Of a DNA stretch of 64,000 nucleotides, positions 8,773 to 18,573 are shown in pieces. Each line of letters begins with the position of its first letter. The stretch's first letter is position 1. Source of the DNA: JAPOXR01 sp963664715 (GTDB taxonomy: Bacteria > Pseudomonadota > Alphaproteobacteria > Rhodobacterales > Rhodobacteraceae); assembly GCA_963664715.2 (NCBI GenBank), contig CAXXUY010000009.1, positions 1-64,000 on the forward strand, read 5' to 3'. The notes below the pieces were generated by a model. The model saw only the letters and a list, made by a program, of their open reading frames with translations, made no database searches and had not been told where the DNA came from. The position numbers were made by a program, and so were the translations under genes.

Positions 8773-9491
8773 CGTTGCCAGGCAAGATTCGTGGCATAAT
8801 CTTCGACAAGGATGGAACGCTTTTCAACTTCCAGCAGTCCTGGTCGTCCTGGATGGCGACGGTTATTTCGCTTCTGTCGGGCGGAGACGACATCCTGGCG
8901 GCGAAGGCAGGGAAGAACCTGGGATTCGACCTTGCCGCCAACCGGTTCGAACCCGACAGCCCCTTTGTCGCCGGTACTCCGGAATCGACGTTGCAGATCC
9001 TGTTGGACACGTTTCCCGACCTGGCGCTGCCGGAAATCAACAATGTGCTTCACGAGATCACCATTCACACTCCCCAGGTGGAAGTCATACCCCTTAGACC
9101 GTTCATGCTCGAACTCGTCGAGTCCGGGTTCGCACTCGGGATTGCAACCAATGACCACGAGTCCACTGCAATTTTGCACCTCAAGCAGGCAAACGTGCTC
9201 GATCAGTTTGCGTTCATTGCGGGATCTGACAGCGGCCACGGGGCAAAGCCCGATGCAGGAATGCTGCACGCCTTTTGCGAGCTGACCGGAATCAGTCCCG
9301 GGCAGGCGGCCATCGTTGGAGACAGCATTTGGGATCTCCTTGCGGGGCGGACTGCGGGAATGGTCACTGTCGGAGTGCTCACGGGCACCTCCTCCAGTCA
9401 GGTGCTCTCGCCTTATGCAGACGTCATCCTCAGTGACATCGGGGAGTTGCCTCGCTGGCTCGGAATGCGCGTCGCCACTGTCGGAGTCTGA
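8763..9491 (+). CDS. HAD-superfamily phosphatase, phosphoglycolate phosphatase-like
   Basis: A 242-residue class IA HAD hydrolase. Motif I is FDKDGT with nucleophile Asp15 and acid Asp17. Motif II is GIATND near residue 125. Motif III Lys is in GAKPDAGM. Motif IV is VGDSIWDLLAG. A helical cap domain lies between motifs I and II. Such enzymes act on small phosphoesters such as 2-phosphoglycolate, but the substrate cannot be told from sequence. It overlaps the DUF3572 gene by 10 bases. Confidence 0.9.
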   Translation: MDMTLPGKIRGIIFDKDGTLFNFQQSWSSWMATVISLLSGGDDILAAKAGKNLGFDLAANRFEPDSPFVAGTPESTLQILLDTFPDLALPEINNVLHEITIHTPQVEVIPLRPFMLELVESGFALGIATNDHESTAILHLKQANVLDQFAFIAGSDSGHGAKPDAGMLHAFCELTGISPGQAAIVGDSIWDLLAGRTAGMVTVGVLTGTSSSQVLSPYADVILSDIGELPRWLGMRVATVGV

Positions 9492-9627
9492 GCCAAAAGG
9501 GCAGAAATGCGAACTCAGACCGGATCTTCGCGCCACCACCCCACAAAAAATTCTTGTCAAACCATACAAGTGGGCGCAATCATTGCCGCGCCGCCAACCA
9601 GATGACGGCCTCGATGAGGGTACGACG

Positions 9628-11178
9628 ATGGCTAGACGCAGACTGCGCCGAAGCGGCGGCCACAGGGCAAATGTAGAGCGAAGTTCCCTATCTACGATCC
9701 GCCAGATGAGTTGGCGAATTCCGGTCAACACTGACAGGCCGACGGAGCCTCTGGACGAAGACGGCGTACAGGCGATCCATGAGGGCGCGATGACGATCCT
9801 GGAGGAAATCGGGATCGAATTCCTGAACAGCGAATCAACTGCGATCCTCGGAGATGCAGGTTGCCGGGTCGATGACACCAATGTCCGAATGGATCGGGAC
9901 TTTGTCATGGAGGCGATCGGGCACTGCCCTTCGGAATTCTCGATGACGCCGAGAAATCCCGACCGCAAGGTCATTGTCGGCGGACGTCACATGATCTTCG
10001 GAAACGTTTCCTCGCCTCCGAACACCTTCAACCTCGACGAAGGCAAACAGGTTGGAACCCGCAAGAGTTTCCAGGACCTCGTCAAGTTGACCCAGTATTT
10101 CAATTGCATCCACATTGCCGGCGGCTACCCGGTAGAACCGGTAGACCTGCACCCGTCGATACGCCATCTGGATTGCCTGTTCGACAAGCTGATACTCACT
10201 GACAAGGTCGTCCATGCATACTCGCTCGGAGCGGAACGGGTCGAAGACGTCATTGAAATGGTGCGAATTGCCTCCGGCCTGACTCAAGACGAGTTCGACG
10301 AATCGCCCAGGCTATTCACGAATATCAATTCCACATCTCCGCTGAAGCACGACCGACCTATGCTGGACGGGGCGATGAGACTTGCCCGTCGACGCCAACC
10401 TGTATTCGTTTCTCCATTTACGCTGGCCGGAGCAATGGCCCCGGTAACAATGCCGGGAGCGGTAACCCAGTCCATCGCTGAAGGTCTGGCGGCGATTGCA
10501 CTCCTGCAGGTTATCCAACCCGGCACGCCCTGCGTGTTCGGAACCTTTACGTCAAATGTTGACATGCGCTCGGGCGCACCTGCATTCGGCACGCCCGAAT
10601 ACATGAGGGCGACACAGATGACAGGGCAGATGTGCCGCCATTACGGCCTGCCAATGCGTGCCTCGAACGCCTGCGCAGCAAACGTCCCCGACGGTCAGGC
10701 TGTCTGGGAAAGCAGCAATTCGCTCTGGGCCGCGGTGCAGGGCCAGGTGAATGTGGTCTATCACGGGGCTGGCTGGCTGGAGGGTGGTCTCATCGCCTGT
10801 CCTGAGAAATTCGTGATGGACTGCGAGATCATCCAGCAGATTCAGCGGTATTTCGACACCGCAATCACGTCGACCGGAACCGGCGACATTGCCGTCGACG
10901 CCATCCGCGAGGTCGGATGCAATGGACATTTCTTCGGCGCAACGCATACGCAGGAGCGTTACACGAGCGCGTTCTACGAGCCCTTCATGAGCGACTGGCA
11001 GAACTTCGAAGCGTGGCAAGACGCTGGCGGAACCTGGACGGCACGGCGGGCCAACCGAATGTACAAGGAAATCCTTGCCGACTTCGAACCTCCGCCAATG
11101 GATCCTGCGATCCGGGAAGAACTGGCAGAATTCGTGGAACGCCGAAAGAGCGAAGGCGGAGCGCCAACGGATTTCTGA
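9628..11178 (+). CDS. MttB-family (COG5598) methyltransferase, non-pyrrolysine type
   Basis: A 516-residue protein of the trimethylamine/glycine betaine:corrinoid methyltransferase superfamily. Recognisable stretches are AIHEGAMTILEEIGIEFLN, MTPRNPDRKVIVGGRHM, FGNVSSPPNTFNLDEGK, PVFVSPFTLAGAMAPVT and TSTGTGDIAVDAIREVGCNGHFFGATHT near the C-terminus. The frame has no in-frame amber codon, so it is the non-pyrrolysine branch, whose characterised members demethylate quaternary amines such as glycine betaine. No corrinoid protein gene is adjacent. The start at 9628 has GAGGG about 8 bases upstream; the frame is open much further upstream, into the HAD gene. Confidence 0.88.
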   Translation: MARRRLRRSGGHRANVERSSLSTIRQMSWRIPVNTDRPTEPLDEDGVQAIHEGAMTILEEIGIEFLNSESTAILGDAGCRVDDTNVRMDRDFVMEAIGHCPSEFSMTPRNPDRKVIVGGRHMIFGNVSSPPNTFNLDEGKQVGTRKSFQDLVKLTQYFNCIHIAGGYPVEPVDLHPSIRHLDCLFDKLILTDKVVHAYSLGAERVEDVIEMVRIASGLTQDEFDESPRLFTNINSTSPLKHDRPMLDGAMRLARRRQPVFVSPFTLAGAMAPVTMPGAVTQSIAEGLAAIALLQVIQPGTPCVFGTFTSNVDMRSGAPAFGTPEYMRATQMTGQMCRHYGLPMRASNACAANVPDGQAVWESSNSLWAAVQGQVNVVYHGAGWLEGGLIACPEKFVMDCEIIQQIQRYFDTAITSTGTGDIAVDAIREVGCNGHFFGATHTQERYTSAFYEPFMSDWQNFEAWQDAGGTWTARRANRMYKEILADFEPPPMDPAIREELAEFVERRKSEGGAPTDF

Positions 11179-11197
11179 GTCGTACTGCCGGACGGGG

Positions 11198-13633
11198 TCA
11201 GTTTCGAAGCTTGCCGCCGGTTGACGCCGAAACCCGTCCGGCAATATCCGCGCAGATTGCCTCGATTTCCTCGTCTCTCAGGGTGGACTTGTCCGGCTGA
11301 ATACGAACACCGATCGCAAGCGACTTCCTGCCCGCGCCGAACTGCTTCTCTGCTTCGGGCCCGTCGTATTCGTCGAAGACTTCGACATCCTCGATGATCT
11401 TCCGGAACTTTGACCCGCGAACGGCGCGGACAACCTCGGCAGCTTCCACATTTCCGTCCAACACAAAGGCAAAATCCCGCTCAACCGGATGCAGCGCGCT
11501 CTTGACCAGGGCCGGTCGGGTCTTCCCCGCAGACCGTCTCTTCGGAACGGTATCAAGGAAGACGGTGAAGGCGACAGCGCGACCCCTGATCCCTGCCCTC
11601 CGCAGGACTCTCGGGTGGATTTCCCCAAACACCGCAAGCGGCACGCCGGGTCTTGCAAAGACTGTTCCCGATCGTCCCGGATGCCACCATCCCGGTGCGT
11701 TTCGGTCACTTTTCAGGCCCGATGGCCCTCCAATGGCGGCGATGACGGTTTCTGCATCGGCCTTGGCATCGAACAGGTCGGCAATCCTGGCAGTTTCATG
11801 CGGATTCCGCGGAGTTTCTTCGCCCACGATCATCGCGGTTGCATGCAATGACTCCCGCCCCGGTTCGGCACCAAGAAAGACCGGACCCACTTCGAACAGG
11901 CTCAGGCTTCCAGTTCCCTTTGACTGGTTGAGTGCTGCCGCCCTCAACAGGTTCGGAAGCAGGTCCGGACGCATGACGTCCAGTTCCGAGGAAATCGGGT
12001 TCTCCAGTCCGACCAGCCCCTGTTCCGGGGCAAACAGGCCGGCCAGTTCACTGTCGGTGAATGAGTAGGCCACGCATTCAAGGTATCCAAGCGAGGCGAT
12101 GGTCCGCCTGGCCGTCCTTTCGCGCTTCTGGATCGGCGTCAGAATCGGGTCGCTGACCCGCTGCGCCGGCCTCCGCAGCGGCTTGCCCTCGAGACGGGAA
12201 AGCGACGTGACGCGGGCAATCTCCTCGACAAGGTCTGCTTCACCGCCGATGTCAGGCCGCCAGGTCGGCGCCATTACCGAAATGATGCCACCTTCAAGCA
12301 CGGGCGAGAAGCCGAGTGCGCCAAGTATCTGCAATTGTTCCTGGGTATCGACCGGCATTCCGACCAGTTCCTCGACCCGCGACACGCGCAGGGTGAATGC
12401 TCGATTCTGCGGTTCCACGGATCCGTCACCGCCGACCTCCGACGCTTCTCCCCCGCAGACATTCAGGATCATCCGGGTTGCGAGTTCAAGGCCGTCAATT
12501 GCGAATTCGGGATCCACTCCCCTTTCAAACCTGTAGCGGGCGTCGGTGTTTATCTTGAGTTTCCTGCCTGTGGCTGCAGTGGTGATCGGGTCCCAGAGTG
12601 CACTTTCCAGAAACACGTTCGTCGTCTCTTCCGTGCAACCTGTGCTCAAACCGCCGGTAATGCCGGCAATGCTCTCCGGGCCGTTCGAATCAGAGATGAG
12701 GATCATCCCCTGCTCCATCCGGTGTTCCGTTCCATCGAGCGCGATGATCTTCTCGCCTCCGGTTGCACGATGAATGCGAAGACCGCCCGACAGCTTGTCA
12801 ATATCGAACACGTGCAGTGGCCGGTTCCTGTCGTAGGTAACGTAGTTTGTTATGTCGACAAGTGCGGAAATCGGCCGCAGCCCGATCGCCCTGAGCCGCC
12901 TTTGCATCCAGGTTGGAGATTCGCCGTTTCGTACATTCCTGATCGCGCGCCCGAAGAATGCCGGGCAGCCCTTCCCCTTCGTGTCCTCTTCGATCGTTAT
13001 CGACACCGGGCACGGGTATTGACCTTCCACGCTGTCGACCGGCCTTTCGATCACGGTTCCGAGTCCCCTGGCAGCAAGATCGCGGGCGATACCTGCTACA
13101 CCTAGTCCATCCGGCCGGTTCGGAGTGATCGCAATCTCGATGACAGGATCGGTCATCTCCCGGTAGTCGACAAAGCGAGTGCCGAGAGGCGCGTCTTCCG
13201 GCAGGTCAATGATCCCGTCATGGTCATCGGAAATCATCAGCTCCTTCTCGGAGCACAGCATGCCATGGCTTTCCACGCCCCTGATGACACCCTTCTTCAG
13301 ATGCAGTTCCGTTCCGGGAATATAGGTTCCTGCCGCGGCAAAGACGCCAACAAGACCGGTTCGGGCGTTGGGAGCGCCGCAGACGACCTGGACCTCCCTT
13401 CTTTCGCCGCCAGGACCGTCAGGATATGTCTCGAGCCTGCACACGCGCAGCCTGTCCGCGGCCGGATGGGGCGCTGCCTCGGTGACCCGGCAGATCGTGA
13501 ATGATCCGAGCGCAGCCGACGGGTCCTCGATTCCTTCCACTTCGAACCCAAGATCCGTCAGGGCTTCGCAGAGTTCATCAAGTTCGGCGTCGGTATCAAG
13601 ATGGTCTTTGAGCCAGGAGAGTGTGAATTTCAT
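11198..13633 (-). CDS. pheT: Phenylalanyl-tRNA synthetase beta subunit
   Basis: A full-length 811-residue bacterial PheT. It begins MKFTLSWLKDHLDTDAELDE, then a tRNA-binding (EMAP-like) domain with VCGAPNARTG and GVESHGMLCSEKEL. The B3/B4 editing region and B5 domain (SVMAPTWRPDIGGEADLVEE) follow. A class II-like core comes next, and a C-terminal ferredoxin-fold anticodon-binding domain contains HPVERDFAFVLDGNVEAAEV and FDEYDG. It forms an alpha2-beta2 enzyme with PheS, charging tRNA-Phe. Unusually, pheT is not next to pheS, which lies about 9.5 kb away on the opposite strand. Confidence 0.97.
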   Translation of the reverse strand: MKFTLSWLKDHLDTDAELDELCEALTDLGFEVEGIEDPSAALGSFTICRVTEAAPHPAADRLRVCRLETYPDGPGGERREVQVVCGAPNARTGLVGVFAAAGTYIPGTELHLKKGVIRGVESHGMLCSEKELMISDDHDGIIDLPEDAPLGTRFVDYREMTDPVIEIAITPNRPDGLGVAGIARDLAARGLGTVIERPVDSVEGQYPCPVSITIEEDTKGKGCPAFFGRAIRNVRNGESPTWMQRRLRAIGLRPISALVDITNYVTYDRNRPLHVFDIDKLSGGLRIHRATGGEKIIALDGTEHRMEQGMILISDSNGPESIAGITGGLSTGCTEETTNVFLESALWDPITTAATGRKLKINTDARYRFERGVDPEFAIDGLELATRMILNVCGGEASEVGGDGSVEPQNRAFTLRVSRVEELVGMPVDTQEQLQILGALGFSPVLEGGIISVMAPTWRPDIGGEADLVEEIARVTSLSRLEGKPLRRPAQRVSDPILTPIQKRERTARRTIASLGYLECVAYSFTDSELAGLFAPEQGLVGLENPISSELDVMRPDLLPNLLRAAALNQSKGTGSLSLFEVGPVFLGAEPGRESLHATAMIVGEETPRNPHETARIADLFDAKADAETVIAAIGGPSGLKSDRNAPGWWHPGRSGTVFARPGVPLAVFGEIHPRVLRRAGIRGRAVAFTVFLDTVPKRRSAGKTRPALVKSALHPVERDFAFVLDGNVEAAEVVRAVRGSKFRKIIEDVEVFDEYDGPEAEKQFGAGRKSLAIGVRIQPDKSTLRDEEIEAICADIAGRVSASTGGKLRN

Positions 13634-14772
13634 TTTGGCCGATCAATTTGAACGTTCAAGGCAGCCCCCTTTACTTGAACCGCTGCAAATGAAAAAGCAT
13701 CAATGCCGGGCGTGCGCGCCGACTCGCCTCAACCTTGCCTGCCGACATCCGGCTGTTCCAGTGATCCGGAAGCCCACGGCTGAATCATTCCAGGCAGCGT
13801 GACGGCGCTGGCAGGTAGCCAGGTCTTGATATTCCCTGAAGTAACCTCCGCGCGTAATCCGGTAGGCATGGTCGGCTTCGTAGAAGTTGTCTCGGAGCAA
13901 TCGTCCGCCCGGGCCCTGTGGCGGGAGCGTTTTGCGTGTGTGGAGGAGTAGGAGACAACTCTGCCGGAAGCCCCTGCAGCTGCCACTGTCGAAGACAAGG
14001 TGCACAGGATGGCGGCACGGCGGTGATCCGGCCGGGATGGGATAACGAGATCCTGGTCGAGACACCGAATCCTTCGCCAAGGCGATCAAACTGATGAACG
14101 GACGCTGGAACGGCTCCCTCGGCGCCCGGCGCGTTCCTTCCGGGATTGCAGGTGCTGCCGGGGCCCTGACCCGCCGGTGCTACGAGAATGTCGAAATCCG
14201 GACGGGATGAAGAAATTGCCGGTTCCTGCCTGACGAAACCTGCCTCTGTACCCCGAACCGGTCTTCACTGCGTTTGCCGGCGCCGGGGATATGGAAAATT
14301 CCGCCTTTGACGGATTCTGCTTATTGTCGGCAAGGGTGAATGTGGAGCGCGGCATCGGGCGCGCCTGACAGGCCAGGCAAGGCAGTCTTGGCCGACTCAG
14401 GGTGCGTTTTCGGGGGCTTCACGGGAATTGCCCGTGCGATTCGCGCTGAAAACCGCGAGAGAGGCCGTCAGATTCGCCAATTTGGTTGGAAATCCACCTT
14501 TCCGACCCCGCTGCTGGTTCGATTGCTGCCCTGCGAGAGTTTGGTCCGCGGGACAGATCGCTCTACTCCTCCTTCCGCCGGAACAGACCCGAAGGCGATA
14601 CCGAACCGCAGTGAGATCACGGCCAATTCCATCTCGCCGTTAACCTCGCTGCTGTCCTGGCAGAGAAGTTCACCATCCAGTCCGGCCGGGATGCATCGGA
14701 GCGGAACTGTGCGCAGCATTGCCGCAGAGTCGCCCCCCGTAAAGACGCGCATCAACGCTTCAGCCGTCGCAC
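13634..14772. other. Long intergenic region with no convincing gene
   Basis: About 1.1 kb between pheT and the toxin-antitoxin remnants. Open frames up to 150 residues exist on both strands but none has a recognisable motif or biased codon use. One minus-strand frame near 13.75-13.95 kb (RLLRDNFYEADHAYRITRGG) looks more protein-like and could be a decayed gene, but I cannot name it. The pheT promoter should lie close to 13640-13750. Confidence 0.4.
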
Positions 14773-14907
14773 TCATTCTGCCGTCCAGGGATTGATTATC
14801 TCAATCCTGGTGTCCTTGAAGTCCCGAATGTTGCTGGTGACCAGAGCAGCGCCGCGCGAGCGGCAGATGGCAGCAATCTGACAGTCAGCCTCCCCGATGG
14901 GCCGACC
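14773..14907 (-). pseudogene. VapC-type PIN-domain toxin, C-terminal fragment
   Basis: The minus strand reads GRPIGEADCQIAAICRSRGA, then ALVTSNIRDFKDTRIEIINP and W before the stop at 14773. This matches the C-terminal third of VapC PIN ribonucleases, including the conserved Asp in GEADCQIAA and the TSNIRDF segment. The N-terminal two thirds are missing: upstream of about 14907 the sequence switches to a different toxin on the opposite strand. It is a remnant with no vapB partner visible. Confidence 0.65.
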
Positions 14908-14909
14908 TA

Positions 14910-15188
14910 CATGGCACCGGCGCCAGCGCTGCGGGAGAACTGGCCGAAGGACGTGCCGCCACGGCCATTGCCGCGAGGCTCGACCGGCTGGCGTTTGGCC
15001 ATGCCGGCGATGTGAGACCGATAGGCAAGGGCGTCAGCGAACTTCGCATTCACCATGGCCCCGGTTACAGGGTATATTTCCAGCGGCACGGTGCCATGAT
15101 TATTGTCCTGCTCTGCGGCGGCGACAAGGGTTCACAGCAGCGTGACATCAGGACCGCACTGAGCCTCGCCCATCAATGGGAAGAATGA
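14910..15188 (+). pseudogene. RelE/HigB-like addiction module toxin, N-terminally truncated
   Basis: This plus-strand frame without a proper start reads AATAIAARLDRLAFGHAGD, then GKGVSELRIHHGPGYRVYF and LLCGGDKGSQQRDI. That is the core and C-terminus of the RelE-superfamily killer proteins usually annotated as addiction module killer or HigB-like. The first 30 or so residues are missing at the junction with the VapC remnant. Its stop overlaps the antitoxin start as ATGA at 15185-15188, the normal toxin-first arrangement for this pair. Confidence 0.7.
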
Positions 15189-15487
15189 CCATGACCGAGA
15201 AACTCACTACCTTTGATCCGGCTGACCACCTGAAATCTGACCAGGCCATTGCCGACTTCATGTCGGCCGCGCTGGCGACGAATGATTCGGCCTATGTCGC
15301 CCATGCCCTTGGCGTCGTTGCGCGTGCCAAAGGCATGGCGGAGATTGCCAACCGGACCAAGCTGTCTCGCTAACAACTCTATCGCTCGTTCAGCACCGAA
15401 GGCAATCCCACCCTGCGCACAACCCTGGCTGTCATGGAGGCCCTCGGGATCCAGCTTTCCGCGAAGCAGGCCGAAGTGAATTCCTGA
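15185..15487 (+). pseudogene. HigA-like antitoxin with an in-frame stop
   Basis: It starts with ATG 15185 in an ATGA overlap with the toxin frame and reads MTMTEKLTTFDPADHLKSDQ, then HALGVVARAKGMAEIANRTK and LSR. TAA at 15371-15373 interrupts it, and the same frame then continues QLYRSFSTEGNPTLRTTLAV to a stop at 15487. In relatives the interrupted position is an ordinary residue inside the helix-turn-helix (LSREQLYRSF). A nonsense mutation has therefore cut the DNA-binding domain. Loss of the antitoxin fits with the toxin also being truncated. Confidence 0.75.
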
Positions 15488-15581
15488 CGGCACCACCGGA
15501 ACGATGACGAGGGCTGGTTCCATTGGAGGCCTCGGTGACTCGGGATGCCCTCGACCGCCGCTGGCGGGAGCAGATCGTCGA

Positions 15582-16487
15582 TCAGCCATCCTGGACGCAA
15601 GATATGCACGACAACTCGGCGGGGATGACCAGCAAGGCGGCGTTTGACCGCCCGGTTTTATGGGAACGTTCCCATAAAATCGGCGAGACACTCGAGCACT
15701 GTGGAACTCCCCGCAGGGTGTCCCGCCATTCGCCCTCCTCCATGACGCCAGCGCCAAGCCATCTGGAGATCAGCCGGATGACCCGCCGGTCCCCGATCCG
15801 GTGCTCCACGAACTCGATGAGCCAGCCTCGATCCAATTGGTCGAAGAAGGCCCGTATGTCCGCATCAGCGATCCAGTTGATCTTGCGCCGTTCGATCCCG
15901 TATGCCAGCGCGTCGAGCGCATCATGCGCACCGCGTCCCGGTCGGAACCCATAGCTGAACCCGAGGAATTCCGGCTCGAATATCGGCGTCAGGATGGTCT
16001 CGGCCACCGCAGTCTGGACGATCTTGTCCTCCAGTGCCGCAATGCCAAGCGGTCGTGTTCCCCCGTCCGGTTTGGGTATCTCTACCCGCCGGGACGGAAG
16101 CGCCCGGTACGCCCCGCTGTGAACGCGATCGTGCAGGCCGGGCAAACGCTCTTCCAGCCCGTTCCCGTATTCCTTCCACGTCACCCCGTCCACGCCTGCC
16201 GCCGCGTCCCTTTTCAGCATGAAACAGGATGCTTCGAGCACGTCCGTTGTCACATGGTGCAGGAGCGCAGTGAGCTTCTCCTTCGGTTTCCTCCTAGCTG
16301 CTTGCCGTATCCGCCCGGCCGCCCGTGACATGCGATCCCGGCCCTGTGTCCGGTGCATGCTTTGGCCGCACGGATTCCCCCTGGTTCCAGCCCTTCCCTC
16401 CATCGGCTCCGCAGGAACAGACATTCCCTTGTTCGCCGACCTCACCGGTACCATGGCCGGATCCGACTGCTTCGATCCGTTCGTCAT
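15582..16487 (-). pseudogene. ltrA: Group II intron reverse transcriptase/maturase, truncated before the YADD motif
   Basis: From ATG 16487 (MTNGSKQSDPAMVPVRSANK) the protein shows the usual intron RT beginning, QAARRKPKEKLTALLHH and KRDAAAGVDGVTWKEYG. RT motifs follow: IPKPDGGTRPLGIAALEDKI, FLGFSYGFRPGRGAHDALDA and the first catalytic Asp region DADIRAFFDQLD. The frame reaches RDTLRGVPQ, where GVPQG motif 4 should lead to YADD in motif 5. Instead it changes to unrelated sequence at about 15690 and ends at 15582. The catalytic YADD, thumb and maturase domains are absent, so it cannot be active. Confidence 0.85.
15656..15679. repeat. 24-bp perfect palindrome at the intron truncation point
   Basis: TTTTATGGGAAC at 15656-15667 is followed directly by its exact reverse complement at 15668-15679. 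It lies about 10 bases from the point where the reverse transcriptase frame loses similarity to its family. A perfect spacerless palindrome of this length is unlikely by chance and suggests an operator, recombinase site or element end. Confidence 0.6.
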
Positions 16488-16850
16488 CGATTCGGATTCT
16501 CTCCTGTCTTCCGTGGCCCCGGCACGACTGCCAGGGCAGATTGAAGCCCTCCCGAGTCCCGATGTGGGGTGTACGTGCGTCCCTGGATTCCTCAGACAAC
16601 GCGGAGCCCGGCAGACCCTCGCCATGGCGGTTCTGCAGGTGTTGCCTTCGGCCGATGACAAGACCTCGGCGCTCCGGATCATATCCTTTACGATGCTCAA
16701 TCATCCCAGCCACACGCGCCGCTACCGACGCTTCGCATGCATCCTCGCGGATGCACACGCACGGCTCGCGGTGAAAGTGGTGGCTGACCTTTCCTTACTG
16801 CCGGACCTGCACCGGCTATCCCAGCACCAATTTCTCGGCACTCGTCACCT
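15690..16850 (-). mobile_element. Group II intron remnant (5' region plus truncated RT gene)
   Basis: The truncated reverse transcriptase lies in a minus-strand group II intron. Sequence between about 16490 and 16850 upstream of the RT start is non-coding and structured, as expected for intron domains I-IV. The 5' boundary is estimated, not mapped. The 3' half (rest of the RT, domains V and VI) is missing beyond about 15690. It lies beside the decayed toxin-antitoxin genes, so this pocket is a small graveyard of mobile DNA inside the core. Confidence 0.6.
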
Positions 16851-17119
16851 TGATTGCCAGCCGGCAGTGCCCGCGGAATCTCGAGCGCGGCAAAGTCCGG
16901 AGCAATTGTCGCTGTTTGACAGTATCGAGCCCGCAAACGGCCCGTTGTCATCAACCTCCGCAATTGAATCTGTGTATTAACAACAACGTAGAGAGGTGTG
17001 TATCATGACTCCGTCTCCGGCAGGCCCTGAAGTTGACATTCCACTGCGCGTTTTGGTCTTGCACCCGGCGGGCAAGGAAGTATTCGCCCGCTATTGCTCA
17101 ATTGATGGGAGAATTCGCA

Positions 17120-18127
17120 ATGAAACCTCAGATTACCGCGGTCGCTGCCTTGGCATTCTCCATGGCATTGGGAACATCCGCAGCCCTTGCGGGCTGTGAC
17201 GATGGCGAGGTCGTCATCAGGTTCAGCCATGTCACAAACGCCGACAAGCATCCGAAGGGAATCGCGGCGACGCTTCTCGCCGAGCGCGTCAATGCGGAAA
17301 TGAATGGATCCGCCTGCATGGAAGTGTTCCCGAACACGGCGCTTTACAACGATGATCAGGCTCTCGAGGCCTTGCTCAATGGCGACCTGCAGCTAGCTGC
17401 ACCATCCCTTTCCAAGTTCGAGAAATTCACCAAGCGGTTTCGCATTTTCGATTTGCCGTTCATGTTCAAGAATGTCGATGCCGTGGATGCGTTCCAGGCT
17501 TCCGCAGCGGGTCAGGCGATGAAGGACAGCATGCAGGTGCGGGGCCTGAAGGGACTCGCATTCTGGCATAATGGCATGAAGCAGATGTCCGCCAATGTAC
17601 CGCTTGTTCTTCCCTCGGATGCGAACGGGCTGAAGTTCAGGGTCCAGCAGTCGGATGTCCTGGTGGCGCAGATGGAAGCAATCGGCGGCTCTCCGCAGAA
17701 GATGGCATTTTCGGAGGTCTACGGTGCCCTGCAGCAGGGGGTCGTGGACGGACAGGAAAACACCTGGTCGAACATCTACGGACAGAAGTTCTTCGAGGTC
17801 CAGGACGGAATTACCGAAACTAATCACGGAATCATCGACTATCTCGTCGTGACATCCGTTGACTGGCTTGACGGGCTCGACCCGGCCGTGCGTGATCAGT
17901 TCCTCGCGATCCTGGATGAGGTCACGGAAACCCGGAACTCCGAGTCCACTGCGGTCAACCTGGCAAACAGGAAGGCAATCATTGATGCGGGAAGCGTTGT
18001 CCGTGAACTGAACGACGAACAGCGGCAAGCATGGGTCGATGCAATGAGGCCCGTCTGGGACCAGTTCGAGGATGATGTCGGAGCAGACAACATCGCAGCT
18101 GCCCAGGAAATAAACTCGCGGCATTGA
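17120..18127 (+). CDS. dctP: TRAP transporter substrate-binding protein, DctP family
   Basis: A 335-residue periplasmic protein. The N-terminus MKPQITAVAALAFSMALGTS followed by AALA is a clear Sec signal peptide. The mature part has the DctP pattern: IRFSHVTNADKHPKGIAATL, FPNTALYNDDQALEALLNGD, the FDLPFMFKNVDAVDAF segment, LKGLAFWHNGMKQMSAN, and LKFRVQQSDVLVAQMEAIGG with the conserved substrate-carboxylate Arg. It captures an organic acid and delivers it to DctQM. The start at 17120 has GGGAG upstream. A 446-base gap separates it from dctQ. Confidence 0.93.
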   Translation: MKPQITAVAALAFSMALGTSAALAGCDDGEVVIRFSHVTNADKHPKGIAATLLAERVNAEMNGSACMEVFPNTALYNDDQALEALLNGDLQLAAPSLSKFEKFTKRFRIFDLPFMFKNVDAVDAFQASAAGQAMKDSMQVRGLKGLAFWHNGMKQMSANVPLVLPSDANGLKFRVQQSDVLVAQMEAIGGSPQKMAFSEVYGALQQGVVDGQENTWSNIYGQKFFEVQDGITETNHGIIDYLVVTSVDWLDGLDPAVRDQFLAILDEVTETRNSESTAVNLANRKAIIDAGSVVRELNDEQRQAWVDAMRPVWDQFEDDVGADNIAAAQEINSRH

Positions 18128-18573
18128 CGGGATAGGTGGGCGTCGGGCGGCCTTTTCGCCCGTCCCCCACCGCACGACCATGATCCTCTTCGCAAGTCCG
18201 GGAATCCGAGACAGCAAACAGGTGCGGTGCGGCATTTCCATGCCGGTACGCCTGAAGATCCACCGGCAACTCTGAAGGAACTGAACCTTCCGGGGGTTCA
18301 CTTGCTTCGGGGAGCATGATCGATGCAGGACGTGCATGACTTCGCAGATCAATTGATTCCCGGAATGACAGGCAGGTGTCCGGGTAACGCAGGTCGAATG
18401 GGCAAGGTGTTCGCGCACCCACATCATTGCTGACTTGAAGGCGGCCCATTGGTGACCGACCGTGGAGCGAACCGGGACAGCAGGACAGGTCCGGATTTGC
18501 CGAACGGGTCAGTCCATGTAGTAATGCACCTCCAATCAACTCCGAATGACGGAGGTGAAATCCCGGGATTGCC
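18128..18573. other. Intergenic region between dctP and dctQ
   Basis: No gene recognised in about 450 bases. TRAP operons often have a hairpin after dctP that lowers expression of the membrane genes. I see short GC-rich dyads here but no textbook terminator. Confidence 0.35.

Noticed and set aside
14468..14776. A 102-codon minus-strand frame overlapping the VapC remnant as ATGA
   Set aside because: No family resemblance. Since VapC is only a fragment, the overlap is probably chance.
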